Shown here: positions 32,889 through 41,097 of the stretch, in pieces
Position numbering within the stretch: the first letter of the stretch is position 1
Layout: each line of letters starts with the position of its first letter
Assembly: GCA_041946965.1 (NCBI GenBank)
Contig: JBHGBM010000004.1
Location: forward strand, 43,591-107,590
Source of the DNA: JBHGBM01 sp041946965
GTDB taxonomy: Bacteria; Acidobacteriota; Terriglobia; Bryobacterales; Bryobacteraceae
Direction of reading: 5' to 3'
Length of the DNA: 64,000 bases
Made by a program: the position numbers and the translations under genes
The notes under the pieces: generated by a model
The model's database searches: none
The model's input: only the letters and a program-made list of their open reading frames with translations
What the model was told of the DNA's origin: nothing

Positions 32889-34283
32889 ATGACCCGCTCC
32901 GCCGCGCTTTCCACGGTGCTGCTGCTCGGCCTGGCCGCCGCGCTGGTTTCACGCCCTCAGGCCGACCCGCGCCTGAAAAACGCCTTCCGCAAGCCCGCGC
33001 AAAACGGGTGGATCTTCGTCCACCTGGCGGGCGCCCCCGCCGAGATCGGGTTCCAGCACGGCTACCTGCTCGCGCCGGAGATCCAGGATACTTTCAAAGT
33101 CATCTCCACGGAAATCACGCACGACGAAAAGCGGGACTGGGAGTTCTTCCGCAAAGCCGCGCGCGAGATGCTTTGGCCGCGCACCCCCGCCGAGTACCAG
33201 CAGGAGATCCAGGGAATCGCCGACGGCCTCAAGGCGCGCCGCGCGAAGCTTGATCTGTACGACGTGGTGGCCATGAACGCCTGGCTCGAGCTGGGCTACT
33301 ACACCCGCTGGCTCAAAACGCAGCAGGGCCAGAAGCCCGCATCGAGCGCGCCCGAGCATTGCAGCGCCTTCGTCGCCACGGGCAGCTACACGAAAGACGG
33401 CCGTCCGGTCATCGCACACAATGCCTGGACGAGCTACGCCTCCGGCGAGCGCTGGAATATCGTTTTCGACATCGTCCCCGCCGCCGGGCACCGCTTCATC
33501 ATGGACGGCATGGCCGGGCTGATCCACAGCGGCGACGATTTCGGCGTGAACGCGGCGGGCATCGCCATTACCGAGACCACCATCAGCGGGTTCAGCGGCT
33601 ACGATCCGAACGGCATTCCCGAGTACGCCCGCGCGCGGAAGGCCATGCAGTACGCCGCCTCCATCGACGATTTCGCCCGCATCATGCGGGAAGGCAACAA
33701 CGGCGGCTATGCCAACGACTGGCTGGTGGCGGACATGAACACCAACGAGATCGCCAGCCTCGAGTTGGGCCTGAAGAACGTCACGCTCGACCGCAGCAAG
33801 GACGGGTTCTTCGTGGGTGCGAATTTCCCCATCAACCCGAAGCTTGCCGCCGAGGAGACCGACTTTGACCTGAAGGACATGGGCCGCAGCCCCAACGCGC
33901 GGCGCGTGCGCTGGCTGGAACTGATGGATCAGCACAAGGGCAGGATCGACGTGGCAGCGGCGCAGAAATTCCTTGCGGATCACTACGATACGTTCCAGAA
34001 GAAGGAAGAGCCCAGCGAGCGGACCATCGACGGCCACATCGATCTTTCCCCGCGCGGTTCCCAGCCGTGGCAGCCGCCGTACGGAACCGCTGGCGCGGTG
34101 CAGAATAAAGCCATGGACGCCGCTCTGGCCGCCCGCCTGGGCTTCACGGCGTTCCTGGGTCACGCCTGCGGGATGAATTTCAAGGCGGCCAGGCACCTCA
34201 AGGAGCACCCCGAGTTCGCCTGGCAGAAGGGCATTCTGCGCGACATGCCGGCGCGCGCCTGGACCACCTTCGCGGTGAAGTAA
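32889..34283 (+). CDS. exported C45/phospholipase B-like Ntn hydrolase
   Basis: 464 residues with a signal peptide (about 1-25). Catalytic-type Cys158 in EHCSAFVATGSYTKDGRPV begins the Ntn-hydrolase core, as in acyl-CoA:6-APA acyltransferase (peptidase C45) and related phospholipase B-like proteins; the precursor would be cut before this Cys. The following AHNAWTSYASG and GDDFGVNAAGIAITETTI fit the same fold. Substrate unknown, probably an amide in the periplasm. Start set by the ATG after TATAAT; the much longer upstream open frame runs through selD and is shadow. Confidence 0.83.
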   Translation: MTRSAALSTVLLLGLAAALVSRPQADPRLKNAFRKPAQNGWIFVHLAGAPAEIGFQHGYLLAPEIQDTFKVISTEITHDEKRDWEFFRKAAREMLWPRTPAEYQQEIQGIADGLKARRAKLDLYDVVAMNAWLELGYYTRWLKTQQGQKPASSAPEHCSAFVATGSYTKDGRPVIAHNAWTSYASGERWNIVFDIVPAAGHRFIMDGMAGLIHSGDDFGVNAAGIAITETTISGFSGYDPNGIPEYARARKAMQYAASIDDFARIMREGNNGGYANDWLVADMNTNEIASLELGLKNVTLDRSKDGFFVGANFPINPKLAAEETDFDLKDMGRSPNARRVRWLELMDQHKGRIDVAAAQKFLADHYDTFQKKEEPSERTIDGHIDLSPRGSQPWQPPYGTAGAVQNKAMDAALAARLGFTAFLGHACGMNFKAARHLKEHPEFAWQKGILRDMPARAWTTFAVK

Positions 34284-34292
34284 CCAGGCCGG

Positions 34293-35123
34293 CTACCGCC
34301 AGTTCGGGAAGGGATTGTTCCGCGCCGCGCGGCAGGCGGCCAGCAGATCAGCCACGCGCCGCCGCCGCTCCAGCAGCCTCTCCAGGAGACGGTGGAACTC
34401 GTCCTCCTCGCCCTCGATCCACTCCGGCGGCACCTGTCTCCAGGCCTTATCCACAACCGCTTCGGGAAAATGCACCACGCGGTTGAGCCAGGGTTGAAAG
34501 TCGTCCAGAGAGCGGATGTTTTCGTAAACCAGGCGCCGCGGGTAAAGTCCCTGCAACGGCGAATCGGTGAAGGTCCAATTGGGTCCGTCGAAGATGAACC
34601 CGTGATCGATCATGCGCACCACGAAGCCCGGCTTGGCCGCACGGGGCTCGCCGGGCGACCAGTCCCGCACCAGCGCGCGGTAGAACACCGACTGCCGGCC
34701 GTCGGCGTTGGCGGCCCACTTGTCGAACACCAGCACCCCGGCGAACTCCCGGGCGTTGCTCACCTGGGCGAGCAGGGCGTCGGGCAGGAAATCGTACACC
34801 GCCGTGCGGGCCGGGTCGCCGGGGAAGCGCGAACCGTAGTGCCACCCCGGTTCCACGGGGATGCGCCGGTCTCCCAGGCTTATGTACACGTCGGAATTCT
34901 CGCGGAGGAACTCGGGGGTGACGCGGATCAGCGCGATCTCGGGCGTGGAGATCTGGAGGTATTGCAGGAATACCGAAGCCACCAGTTCGTTGACCAGGAT
35001 GCGGCGATGCTGCGGGTTATTGCGGAACTTGACGACGTAGCAGGCGTCATCGTCCGCCTGGAGCAGGTAGGACTGGGCCCCACCGCGCATCTTGCGAATC
35101 GCGCGGCGTGCGGTAAGCGGCAT
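34293..35123 (-). CDS. HipA-like kinase-fold protein
   Basis: 276 residues related to the HipA-like kinase domain family. The N-lobe has QSYLLQADDDACYVVKFRNN (ATP-binding Lys) and RRILVNELVASVF; the C-lobe has LVFDKWAANADGRQSVF (catalytic loop with Asp and Asn) and a metal-binding Asp in RMIDHGFIFDGPN. No HipB-like antitoxin lies beside it, so it is unlikely to be a classical persistence toxin pair. Such stand-alone copies are, as far as I know, common in this phylum. Convergent with the C45-like gene, divergent from the small gene at 35181. Confidence 0.78.
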   Translation of the reverse strand: MPLTARRAIRKMRGGAQSYLLQADDDACYVVKFRNNPQHRRILVNELVASVFLQYLQISTPEIALIRVTPEFLRENSDVYISLGDRRIPVEPGWHYGSRFPGDPARTAVYDFLPDALLAQVSNAREFAGVLVFDKWAANADGRQSVFYRALVRDWSPGEPRAAKPGFVVRMIDHGFIFDGPNWTFTDSPLQGLYPRRLVYENIRSLDDFQPWLNRVVHFPEAVVDKAWRQVPPEWIEGEEDEFHRLLERLLERRRRVADLLAACRAARNNPFPNWR

Positions 35124-35180
35124 GGGTGCTGTAATCTAGTGGTCGAGAGTCCACACTTATCACACACCGGAGGAGCACAA

Positions 35181-35399
35181 ATGGCGGAGGAAAATGAAGC
35201 GCAGACTGCGCCGCCCGCGCGGAGTAAAGACGAAATTGCCCTCGAATTGACCAAATTTATCGCCGTGCAGACCGGCTACGGCCGGAATTCGGGTCCGGCG
35301 GCCGGTTTTTCCGGCAAGCCCGGCTCGCGCACCCCTGAAGAGCACGCCGAAGCGCTTCTGGAATTGTTCCAGCGATGCCGCAGGACGCTCGGCCAGTAG
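35181..35399 (+). CDS. small hypothetical protein
   Basis: 72 residues starting MAEENEAQTAPPARSKDE, preceded by a clear GGAGGAG ribosome site at 35169-35175 and followed by a hairpin. It has an acidic N-terminus, a helix (EIALELTKFIAVQTGYG), a Gly/Ser/Pro linker and a final helix (EEHAEALLELFQRCRRTLGQ). No family recognised. Ribosome site, terminator and codon use argue that it is real. Confidence 0.72.
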   Translation: MAEENEAQTAPPARSKDEIALELTKFIAVQTGYGRNSGPAAGFSGKPGSRTPEEHAEALLELFQRCRRTLGQ

Positions 35400-35414
35400 G
35401 CCTCAAACACGAAA

Positions 35415-35448
35415 CGCCAGGAACCGCAGTAAAGGCGGACTCCTGGCG
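35415..35448. terminator. stem-loop after the small gene
   Basis: CGCCAGGA pairs with TCCTGGCG, and inside it CCGC pairs with GCGG around AGTAAAG. It sits 15 nt beyond the stop at 35399 and 60 nt before the stop of the convergent histone-like gene. There is no U-run, but it can serve either direction. Confidence 0.5.
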
Positions 35449-35508
35449 CTTGAGAGAAGGGAACACTACCCCTTTCGATGTGCCGAGGCGCAGCTCAAGG
35501 AGAAACGA

Positions 35509-35976
35509 CTAGCGCTTACGGCTGGCTTTCTTGGCCGCCTTCTTGACGGCCTTCTTCGCGCCGCCTTTCTTGGCGGGAGCCTTCTTGGCCGGAGCTTTCT
35601 TCGCCGGGGCCTTCTTAGCGGCCTTCTTCGCGCCACCCTTTTTGGCGGGAGCCTTCTTGGCAGGGGCTTTCTTCGCCGGAGCTTTCTTCGCCGGGGCCTT
35701 CTTGGCCGCCGGGGCCTTCTTCACGGCTTTCTGGGGCGGAGCCTCCACAGGGGGAGCCACAACTGGAGCTTCCGGTTCGGCCGCAGGCGGCACCGGGGCG
35801 GCGGTCGGAATCATCTCTTCCATTTCGTCTTCCTCGTCTTCCTCTTCGTCCTCTTCCTCGTCCTCGTCAAACTCGTCAAGCCGCGAGTCCCTATCGGAGT
35901 TCTCGTCGTCGCCGTAGTCCTGAAAGTCTTCCAATTCTTCTTCGTCTCTCGGAGAGAATCTCAGGCTCTCAAACAT
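35509..35976 (-). CDS. histone H1-like Lys/Ala/Pro repeat protein with acidic N-terminus
   Basis: 155 residues of extreme charge asymmetry. Residues 1-55 are acidic (long runs of E and D after LDEFDEDEEEDEEE), 56-80 are Pro/Ala/Glu-rich, and 81-155 are a lysine repeat of the unit KKAPA, with KKGGA interruptions, ending KKASRKR. The basic tail resembles bacterial histone H1-like/AlgP-type DNA-binding proteins; the acidic head is unusual and could shield the tail or bind a partner. AGGAGG ribosome site upstream. Function in chromosome organisation is inferred from composition only. Confidence 0.82.
   Translation of the reverse strand: MFESLRFSPRDEEELEDFQDYGDDENSDRDSRLDEFDEDEEEDEEEDEEDEMEEMIPTAAPVPPAAEPEAPVVAPPVEAPPQKAVKKAPAAKKAPAKKAPAKKAPAKKAPAKKGGAKKAAKKAPAKKAPAKKAPAKKGGAKKAVKKAAKKASRKR
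35531..35722 (-). repeat. coding tandem repeats (KKAPA units)
   Basis: Imperfect 15-nt units encoding A-P-A-K-K run through the 3' half of the histone-like gene, with two GGAKK interruptions giving a longer period. Likely to vary in length between strains. Confidence 0.8.
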
Positions 35977-36082
35977 TATCCAGGCCTCCTGTTCGCGGAC
36001 AGATCAGAATTAGAATGAACCCTTTTTCCGCCAGAGGCAAGAGGCAATCGCGAAAAAATGGAAATTTTGTGACTGCGGCCGC

Positions 36083-37813
36083 TCAGTTGCTCGCGGGCGC
36101 GGAACGATGGCCACTGGAGGCCGCGCGGCTCAACGAGGCCTGCGTCTTGCGCGCGCTCTTCGAGGCCGCGCTCGGGACCGCCGGCTTGCGCGCGCTCGCC
36201 GCAGCGGAGGTCTTGCGCGCCGCGCCGCCGCGGCGCGATGAGGAGACGTTTCTGGCGCTGGTCCCACGCGTGGAAGCGCGCCTCACGGTCCTGCTCTGGC
36301 TGGCCGCCGCGGTGGGGATCAGCAGCAGTGCGCCGTCGGTCAACGCGGCCATCGAGGGATTCGCCGCGGAGATGCTGGCCGCGGTCACGCGGTAACGCCG
36401 CCCGATGCCGGCCAAAGTGTCGCCGTTTACCACTTTGTGCACGCGCCATGCCGCGCGCCGATGCTCCGGAACGCGCTCGATCGAGGCGCGCAGCGCGGGT
36501 CCGGCGCCCCTAGGCACACGCAAAGAATATCCGGCCGGCGCCGCGGGTTTCAGCAGCGCCGGATTGAGCTGCATCAGCTCGGAGACGGGCAGTTCGAGCA
36601 GGTCCGCCACAAGCTGCAAATGCGTGGTGGCGCTCATCTCCACCGAATCGTATTCCAGCGGCGTGTCGGGAGAGACGGCATCCAGCCCGTAGTCGCCGGG
36701 GTTCTTGGCCATGATGGTCATGGCCAGGATAATCGGCACGTAATTGGTGGTTTCCGCCGGCAGCACGCGGCGCTCGCGCAACTCCCAGAAGTCCGCGTAT
36801 CCGGTGCGTTCCACCGCGCTTTCCACCACTCCGGGGCCGCAATTATACGCGGCAATGGCCAGGTACCAGTCGCCGAACTGGGTGTAGAGGTCGCGCAGGT
36901 GCTTCGCGGCGGCGCGCGTGGACTTCTCCGGGTCCAGGCGGTCATCGCTGTAAGGCGTCTGCATCAGCCCGTATTGCCGTCCGCGGAAGGCCATGAACTG
37001 CCACATGCCCGCGGCCGCTTTGCGCGAGAGGGCGCGCGGCATGAAGCCCGATTCGGCCTGCGCCAGGTAGATCATCTCCTGCGGGACGCCTTCCTCGTCC
37101 AGGATGCGCTGGATCATCGGCCGGTACCGCCCGGCACGCTCCAGGCCCGACACCAAAGTCTTGTGTCCCCGCGAGGAGAAATAGTGGACGTAACCGAGCA
37201 CCGCATCATTGATGGAGAGCGGCAACTGCGATGAGATCGCGTGCGCCTGCTCCCTGACTCGGCTCTTCAGCTTGGGATCCACCGGGAAGGTCATCTCCAG
37301 GATGTCTTCGAGCGGCGCCTTCTCGTAGCGTTGATCGTCCGGATCCGCGGAGGCGCCCAGCCCGGCCAGGTCGTAGCGGTGGATGGCGTCCACCATGCTT
37401 TCGAGCTTGCGTTCCCAGGCCGCGCGGTCGCCCAGCGGTTCGGAGCCGGCCTCCAGCATCAGGTCGATGGCGGAATCGAATTCCTGGCGCGCGCGCGCGG
37501 CGTCCTCGGATTGATATAACCTGCGGCCGCGCTGGAACCTCTGCTCGGCGCGCTGCATCAACTCATCGGCGCGCGAGGGCGTGGCCGGCGGCGGCGTGAC
37601 CGTGTGCAGCGACACCGGGATGCTGGAGAGGTATTGGTTGGGTTCCACGGGAGGCGGGGGCGCCACTTCCGGTTCGGCCGCGTGGACGTGCGGCGAAGCC
37701 GGAAGAAAAGCCATTTGGAACCTGGACTGCTGACTGACTCCGCAGCCGGTAAGGACCAGGAATGCCGATATCGAAGCCCAGAAATAAGGCCACTTTGTTC
37801 GACCGGCCATCAA
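36083..37813 (-). CDS. mltD: MltD-like lytic transglycosylase lipoprotein with LysM
   Basis: 576 residues: lipobox LTGC (about 21-24), a Pro-rich linker, helical repeats (about 80-130), an SLT domain (about 230-360) with catalytic Glu in EMIYLAQAESGFMPRALSRKAAAGMWQ and the AAYNCGPG loop, a TTHLQLVADLLELPV segment, one LysM (WRVHKVVNGDTLAGIGRRY, about 450-495), and a Ser/Arg/Ala-rich basic tail. It cleaves glycan strands with anhydro-ring formation at the outer-membrane side. Start ATG 37813 or the next codon. Confidence 0.92.
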   Translation of the reverse strand: MMAGRTKWPYFWASISAFLVLTGCGVSQQSRFQMAFLPASPHVHAAEPEVAPPPPVEPNQYLSSIPVSLHTVTPPPATPSRADELMQRAEQRFQRGRRLYQSEDAARARQEFDSAIDLMLEAGSEPLGDRAAWERKLESMVDAIHRYDLAGLGASADPDDQRYEKAPLEDILEMTFPVDPKLKSRVREQAHAISSQLPLSINDAVLGYVHYFSSRGHKTLVSGLERAGRYRPMIQRILDEEGVPQEMIYLAQAESGFMPRALSRKAAAGMWQFMAFRGRQYGLMQTPYSDDRLDPEKSTRAAAKHLRDLYTQFGDWYLAIAAYNCGPGVVESAVERTGYADFWELRERRVLPAETTNYVPIILAMTIMAKNPGDYGLDAVSPDTPLEYDSVEMSATTHLQLVADLLELPVSELMQLNPALLKPAAPAGYSLRVPRGAGPALRASIERVPEHRRAAWRVHKVVNGDTLAGIGRRYRVTAASISAANPSMAALTDGALLLIPTAAASQSRTVRRASTRGTSARNVSSSRRGGAARKTSAAASARKPAVPSAASKSARKTQASLSRAASSGHRSAPASN

Positions 37814-37890
37814 AAACCTCGAAACAAAGGATTTAGGACTACACCGCCAACCGGCGGCGCAAAGTACCCGCCCTCCTGGACGAAGCTAAG

Positions 37891-37920
37891 ACTCTAGCGT
37901 ACTCGCGCCCCGAAGGTCAA
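37891..37920 (-). promoter_or_regulatory. putative sigma-70 promoter of mltD
   Basis: On the minus strand TTGACC (-35, five of six), 18-nt spacer, TAGAGT (-10, four of six), about 80 nt before the mltD ATG. A CCCCG/CGGGG stem lies just upstream (about 37943-37957) and may end fusA transcription. Confidence 0.5.
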
Positions 37921-37970
37921 GTTTCGTACAAATTACCACAACCCCGTGTCGCGGGGACGCGGGCGATCCT

Positions 37971-40064
37971 CTACTCTTCTTCTTCCTCTTCTCCGGCCTT
38001 GGCCGCCTTCGCCGCCGCGATGATCTTCTCGGCCTGCTGCTGCGGCACGAAGTCGTAGTGGTCGAACTCCATGGTGAACGAGCCGCGCCCCTGCGTCATA
38101 GAGGTGAGGTCGTTCTGGTAGTTCAACATTTCCGCCATGGGCGCCTGCGCGCGGACGATCTGCGTGCCGCCGCGCGTCTCCATGCCGGAGATGCGCCCGC
38201 GCCGCCCGTTGAGGTCGCCCATCAGGTCGCCCGCATATTCCACCGGGGCCTGAACTTCCACGTTCATGATCGGCTCCAGCAGGGCGGGCTTGGCCTCCTG
38301 CATGGCGTTCTTGAAAGCTTTGCGGGCGGCCAGCTTGAACGACAGTTCCGAGGAGTCCACATCGTGGTAGGAGCCGTCGTACAGGATCACTTTGAAGTCC
38401 ACCAGCGGGTATCCGGCCAGGAACCCGTTCTGGGCGGCTTCCTGGATGCCTTTTTCCACCGCCGGAATGTAGTTCTTCGGAATGGCGCCGCCGAAAATCT
38501 GGTTGACGAACTCGAACTGCCCGCCGCGCGGCAGCGGCTCCATCTTGATCCAGCAATCGCCGAACTGCCCGTGACCGCCGGTCTGTTTCTTGTGCCGCCC
38601 CTGCACGTCGGCGGTGCCGCGGATGGTCTCGCGGTAGGGGATCTTGGGCGCCTTGAGGGTGACTTCCACGCCGTAGCGCTTCTTGAGGCGGCTCACCACG
38701 ACCTCGACGTGCTGCTGGCCGCTGCCCGCCAGCAGGAATTCCTTGGTCTGGGGGTCGCGATAGAAGCGCAAAGACTGGTCTTCCTCCAGGATCCGGTTGA
38801 CCGCGTTGCCCATGCGGTCCTCATCCTGCCGGGACTTGGCTTCGATGGCGAACGCGATGGAGGGCTCGGGCAGCTTGACGGCGGGGTAGACCGCGGGGAA
38901 ACCCTTTTCCGCCAGCGTATCGCCCGTGAGGGTGTCCTTCAGCTTCGCCACCGCGCCGATATCGCCCGCGTGGATCTCGGTGACGGGGTTGATGGTCTTG
39001 CCGTGCGGGGCGCCGATATGAGAAAGCCGCTCGGCCGAGCCGCGGGTCAGGTTCTGGAGGTTGGCGTCGTTCTTCAATATGCCGGAGCAGACTTTAAAGT
39101 ACGTGATGCGCCCGGCGAAGGGATCCGCCGTGGTCTTGAACACGGATGCGGAGACCGGATCGGAGATGGAGATCTTGCGCAGGACGGCCTCGCCGTTCAC
39201 CGCGGCCGCAACCTCGCGCGCGTCCGGCGCGGGCAGGTTCTCCACAATAAAGTTGAGGATCAGGTCCGAGCCGATATTCCGCAGCGCGGAGGCGCACAGC
39301 ACCGGGGCCAGCCGCATCTCGCGAATGGCCTGCTGCAATCCTTCCAGGATGCGCTCCGGCGAGAGCGTGCCCTGGTCGAAGAACTCTTCCATCAGGGCGT
39401 CGTTGCCTTCCGCCACCATTTCGACCAGGGCCTCGTGCGCCTTCTGGGCGGCGTCGGCGATGCCGGCCGGGATCTCTCCCTCCCTGCTCTTGCCGTCGCC
39501 GTCGGGCGTGTAGGTGTAAGCCTTCATCCGCACCAAGTCCACCACGCCGCTGAACTCGCGCTCGGCCCCGATGGGGACCTGCACGGGAACAGCAGTGCGG
39601 CCGAAAGTCTCATGGATGCTTTCCAGCGCCCGCTCGAAGGAAGCCCGCTCGCGGTCGAGCTTGTTGATGACCACGGCGCGGGGCAGCTTGTAGTCGTTGG
39701 CAAAGCCCCAGACCTTCTCGGTCTGCACCTCCACGCCGGCCACGCCGTCCACCACCACCAGCGCCGAATCGGCCGCCACCAGCGCCGCGCGCGTGTCATT
39801 GATAAAGATGTTGTACCCGGGGGTGTCGAGGAGGTTGATCTTGGTCTTTTTCCACTCCACCACTTCGTTCGCCGTGGAAATGGTGATCTTCCGGGCGATC
39901 TCTTCGTCGTCGAAATCCGTGATGGTATTGCCTTCGTCCACCCGAAGGAGCCGGTTGGAACCGCCGGACGTGAACAGGAGCGCGGAGGCCAGGCTGGTCT
40001 TGCCGGAGTCGCCGTGCCCGGCCACACCTACATTACGGATGTCCTTGGTTTCGTAAACTTTCAC
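37971..40064 (-). CDS. elongation factor G-like GTPase (second EF-G type)
   Basis: 697 residues with five EF-G domains: G domain (G1 GHGDSGKTS, G3 DTPG, G4 NKLD), domain II, then III-V with GSGQQHVEVVVSRL and KKQTGGHGQFGDC. Canonical EF-G has AHIDAGKTT in G1, so this belongs to the EF-G2/FusA-like paralogue group, whose ribosomal role is uncertain. GTG start with GGGAG upstream. The C-terminus ends in a run of six or more Glu residues. Stands alone; no rpsL/rpsG neighbours, again unlike fusA. Confidence 0.93.
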   Translation of the reverse strand: MKVYETKDIRNVGVAGHGDSGKTSLASALLFTSGGSNRLLRVDEGNTITDFDDEEIARKITISTANEVVEWKKTKINLLDTPGYNIFINDTRAALVAADSALVVVDGVAGVEVQTEKVWGFANDYKLPRAVVINKLDRERASFERALESIHETFGRTAVPVQVPIGAEREFSGVVDLVRMKAYTYTPDGDGKSREGEIPAGIADAAQKAHEALVEMVAEGNDALMEEFFDQGTLSPERILEGLQQAIREMRLAPVLCASALRNIGSDLILNFIVENLPAPDAREVAAAVNGEAVLRKISISDPVSASVFKTTADPFAGRITYFKVCSGILKNDANLQNLTRGSAERLSHIGAPHGKTINPVTEIHAGDIGAVAKLKDTLTGDTLAEKGFPAVYPAVKLPEPSIAFAIEAKSRQDEDRMGNAVNRILEEDQSLRFYRDPQTKEFLLAGSGQQHVEVVVSRLKKRYGVEVTLKAPKIPYRETIRGTADVQGRHKKQTGGHGQFGDCWIKMEPLPRGGQFEFVNQIFGGAIPKNYIPAVEKGIQEAAQNGFLAGYPLVDFKVILYDGSYHDVDSSELSFKLAARKAFKNAMQEAKPALLEPIMNVEVQAPVEYAGDLMGDLNGRRGRISGMETRGGTQIVRAQAPMAEMLNYQNDLTSMTQGRGSFTMEFDHYDFVPQQQAEKIIAAAKAAKAGEEEEEE

Positions 40065-40108
40065 TGGATTGTACTCCCGGTGTAAAAACGAAATCTTAGC
40101 ACGAATCC

Positions 40109-40130
40109 GCGCCGGGCTTGGTCCCGGCGC
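40109..40130. terminator. hairpin between thiG and the EF-G-like gene
   Basis: GCGCCGGG-CTTGGT-CCCGGCGC, a perfect 8-bp stem, lies 27 nt past the thiG stop. It probably separates thiG transcription from the downstream GTPase gene. Only a weak T-rich stretch follows on the minus strand. Confidence 0.5.
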
Positions 40131-40157
40131 ATGTTGGTTTATTGCAACGGCTTACAG

Positions 40158-40943
40158 CTACTTGGCAGCGCCCACCACGCCCGCCAGAGGGCTGCTGGCG
40201 CTGGCGTACAGCCTCTTCTGGATGCGGCCGGCGAGATAGGCCAGGCGCCCGGCTTCCACGGCAAGTTTCATCGCCGTCGCCATGCTCTCGGCGTCCCGCG
40301 CTTCGGCGATGGCGGTATTCATGAGGACGCCGTCCGCCCCCAGTTCCATGGCCACGGCGGCATCGGAAGCGGTTCCCACGCCGGCATCCACGATCAGGGG
40401 CACTTCGGTGATCATCTCCCGCATAATGCGGAGGTTGGCCGGGTTCTGCACACCCATGCCGGAGCCGATGGGGGCCGCCAGCGGCATCACCGCGGCGGCG
40501 CCGGCGTCGATCAGCTTGCGCGCGTTCACCACATCGTCGTTGGTGTAGGGCAGCACCACGAAGCCCTCGCGCACCAGGATGCGGGTGGCTTCGAGCAGTC
40601 CGGCGTTATCCGGGAAGAGCGTCTTAGGGTCGCCGATGACCTCCAGCTTGACCCAGTTGGAAAGCCCCACTTCGCGCGCCAGCCGCGCAGTGCGCACGGC
40701 GTCGTCGGCGGTATAGCAACCCGCGGTATTGGGAAGGATGAAGATCTTCGACCGGTCTATATAGTCGAGCAGCGACTCCTTGCTGCGATCCGTCAGGTTG
40801 ACGCGCCTCACGGCCACCGTGACCATGTCGGCGCCGGAAGCCTCGTGGCAGCGGCGCATCTCTTCGAAGGTTCGGTACTTCCCCGTGCCCACGATGAGCC
40901 GGGAGCGGAACTCGCGGTCCGCGATCTTCAAGGTCTGGGACAT
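40158..40943 (-). CDS. thiG: thiazole synthase
   Basis: 261 residues; forms the thiazole phosphate of thiamin from deoxyxylulose-5-phosphate, ThiS thiocarboxylate and dehydroglycine. Family blocks: RLIVGTGKY at the N-terminus, the Schiff-base Lys in NWVKLEVIGD, MPLAAPIGSGMG, and VDAGVGTASDAAVAMELGADG. thiS, thiO or thiH are not adjacent, and no TPP-riboswitch core is visible upstream. TACAAT ends 6 nt before the ATG, so the mRNA may be leaderless, although GGAAG between them could serve as a ribosome site. Confidence 0.96.
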   Translation of the reverse strand: MSQTLKIADREFRSRLIVGTGKYRTFEEMRRCHEASGADMVTVAVRRVNLTDRSKESLLDYIDRSKIFILPNTAGCYTADDAVRTARLAREVGLSNWVKLEVIGDPKTLFPDNAGLLEATRILVREGFVVLPYTNDDVVNARKLIDAGAAAVMPLAAPIGSGMGVQNPANLRIMREMITEVPLIVDAGVGTASDAAVAMELGADGVLMNTAIAEARDAESMATAMKLAVEAGRLAYLAGRIQKRLYASASSPLAGVVGAAK

Positions 40944-41097
40944 GCTTCCATTGTAGTGCGCGGCGCTGGCTCCGTTCCCGGTGCAGCACGCCGGCGGAGG
41001 GCTTCTTATCGCCCGCCATCCGGCGCGCGCCCAGTTCCAGCGCGTGCGGCGAGCGGGGTGTGAGGAACGGCACACGATTGTGATAATCTGGAATTTC

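Noticed and set aside
35531..35722. Regular repeats resembling an array
   Set aside because: They are in-frame coding repeats of KKAPA with no unique spacers, not CRISPR.
38058..40085. 675-codon plus-strand frame
   Set aside because: Antisense shadow of the EF-G-like gene.
40944..41097. Possible TPP riboswitch ahead of thiG
   Set aside because: No CUGAGA or matching pyrophosphate-sensor core was found on the minus strand.
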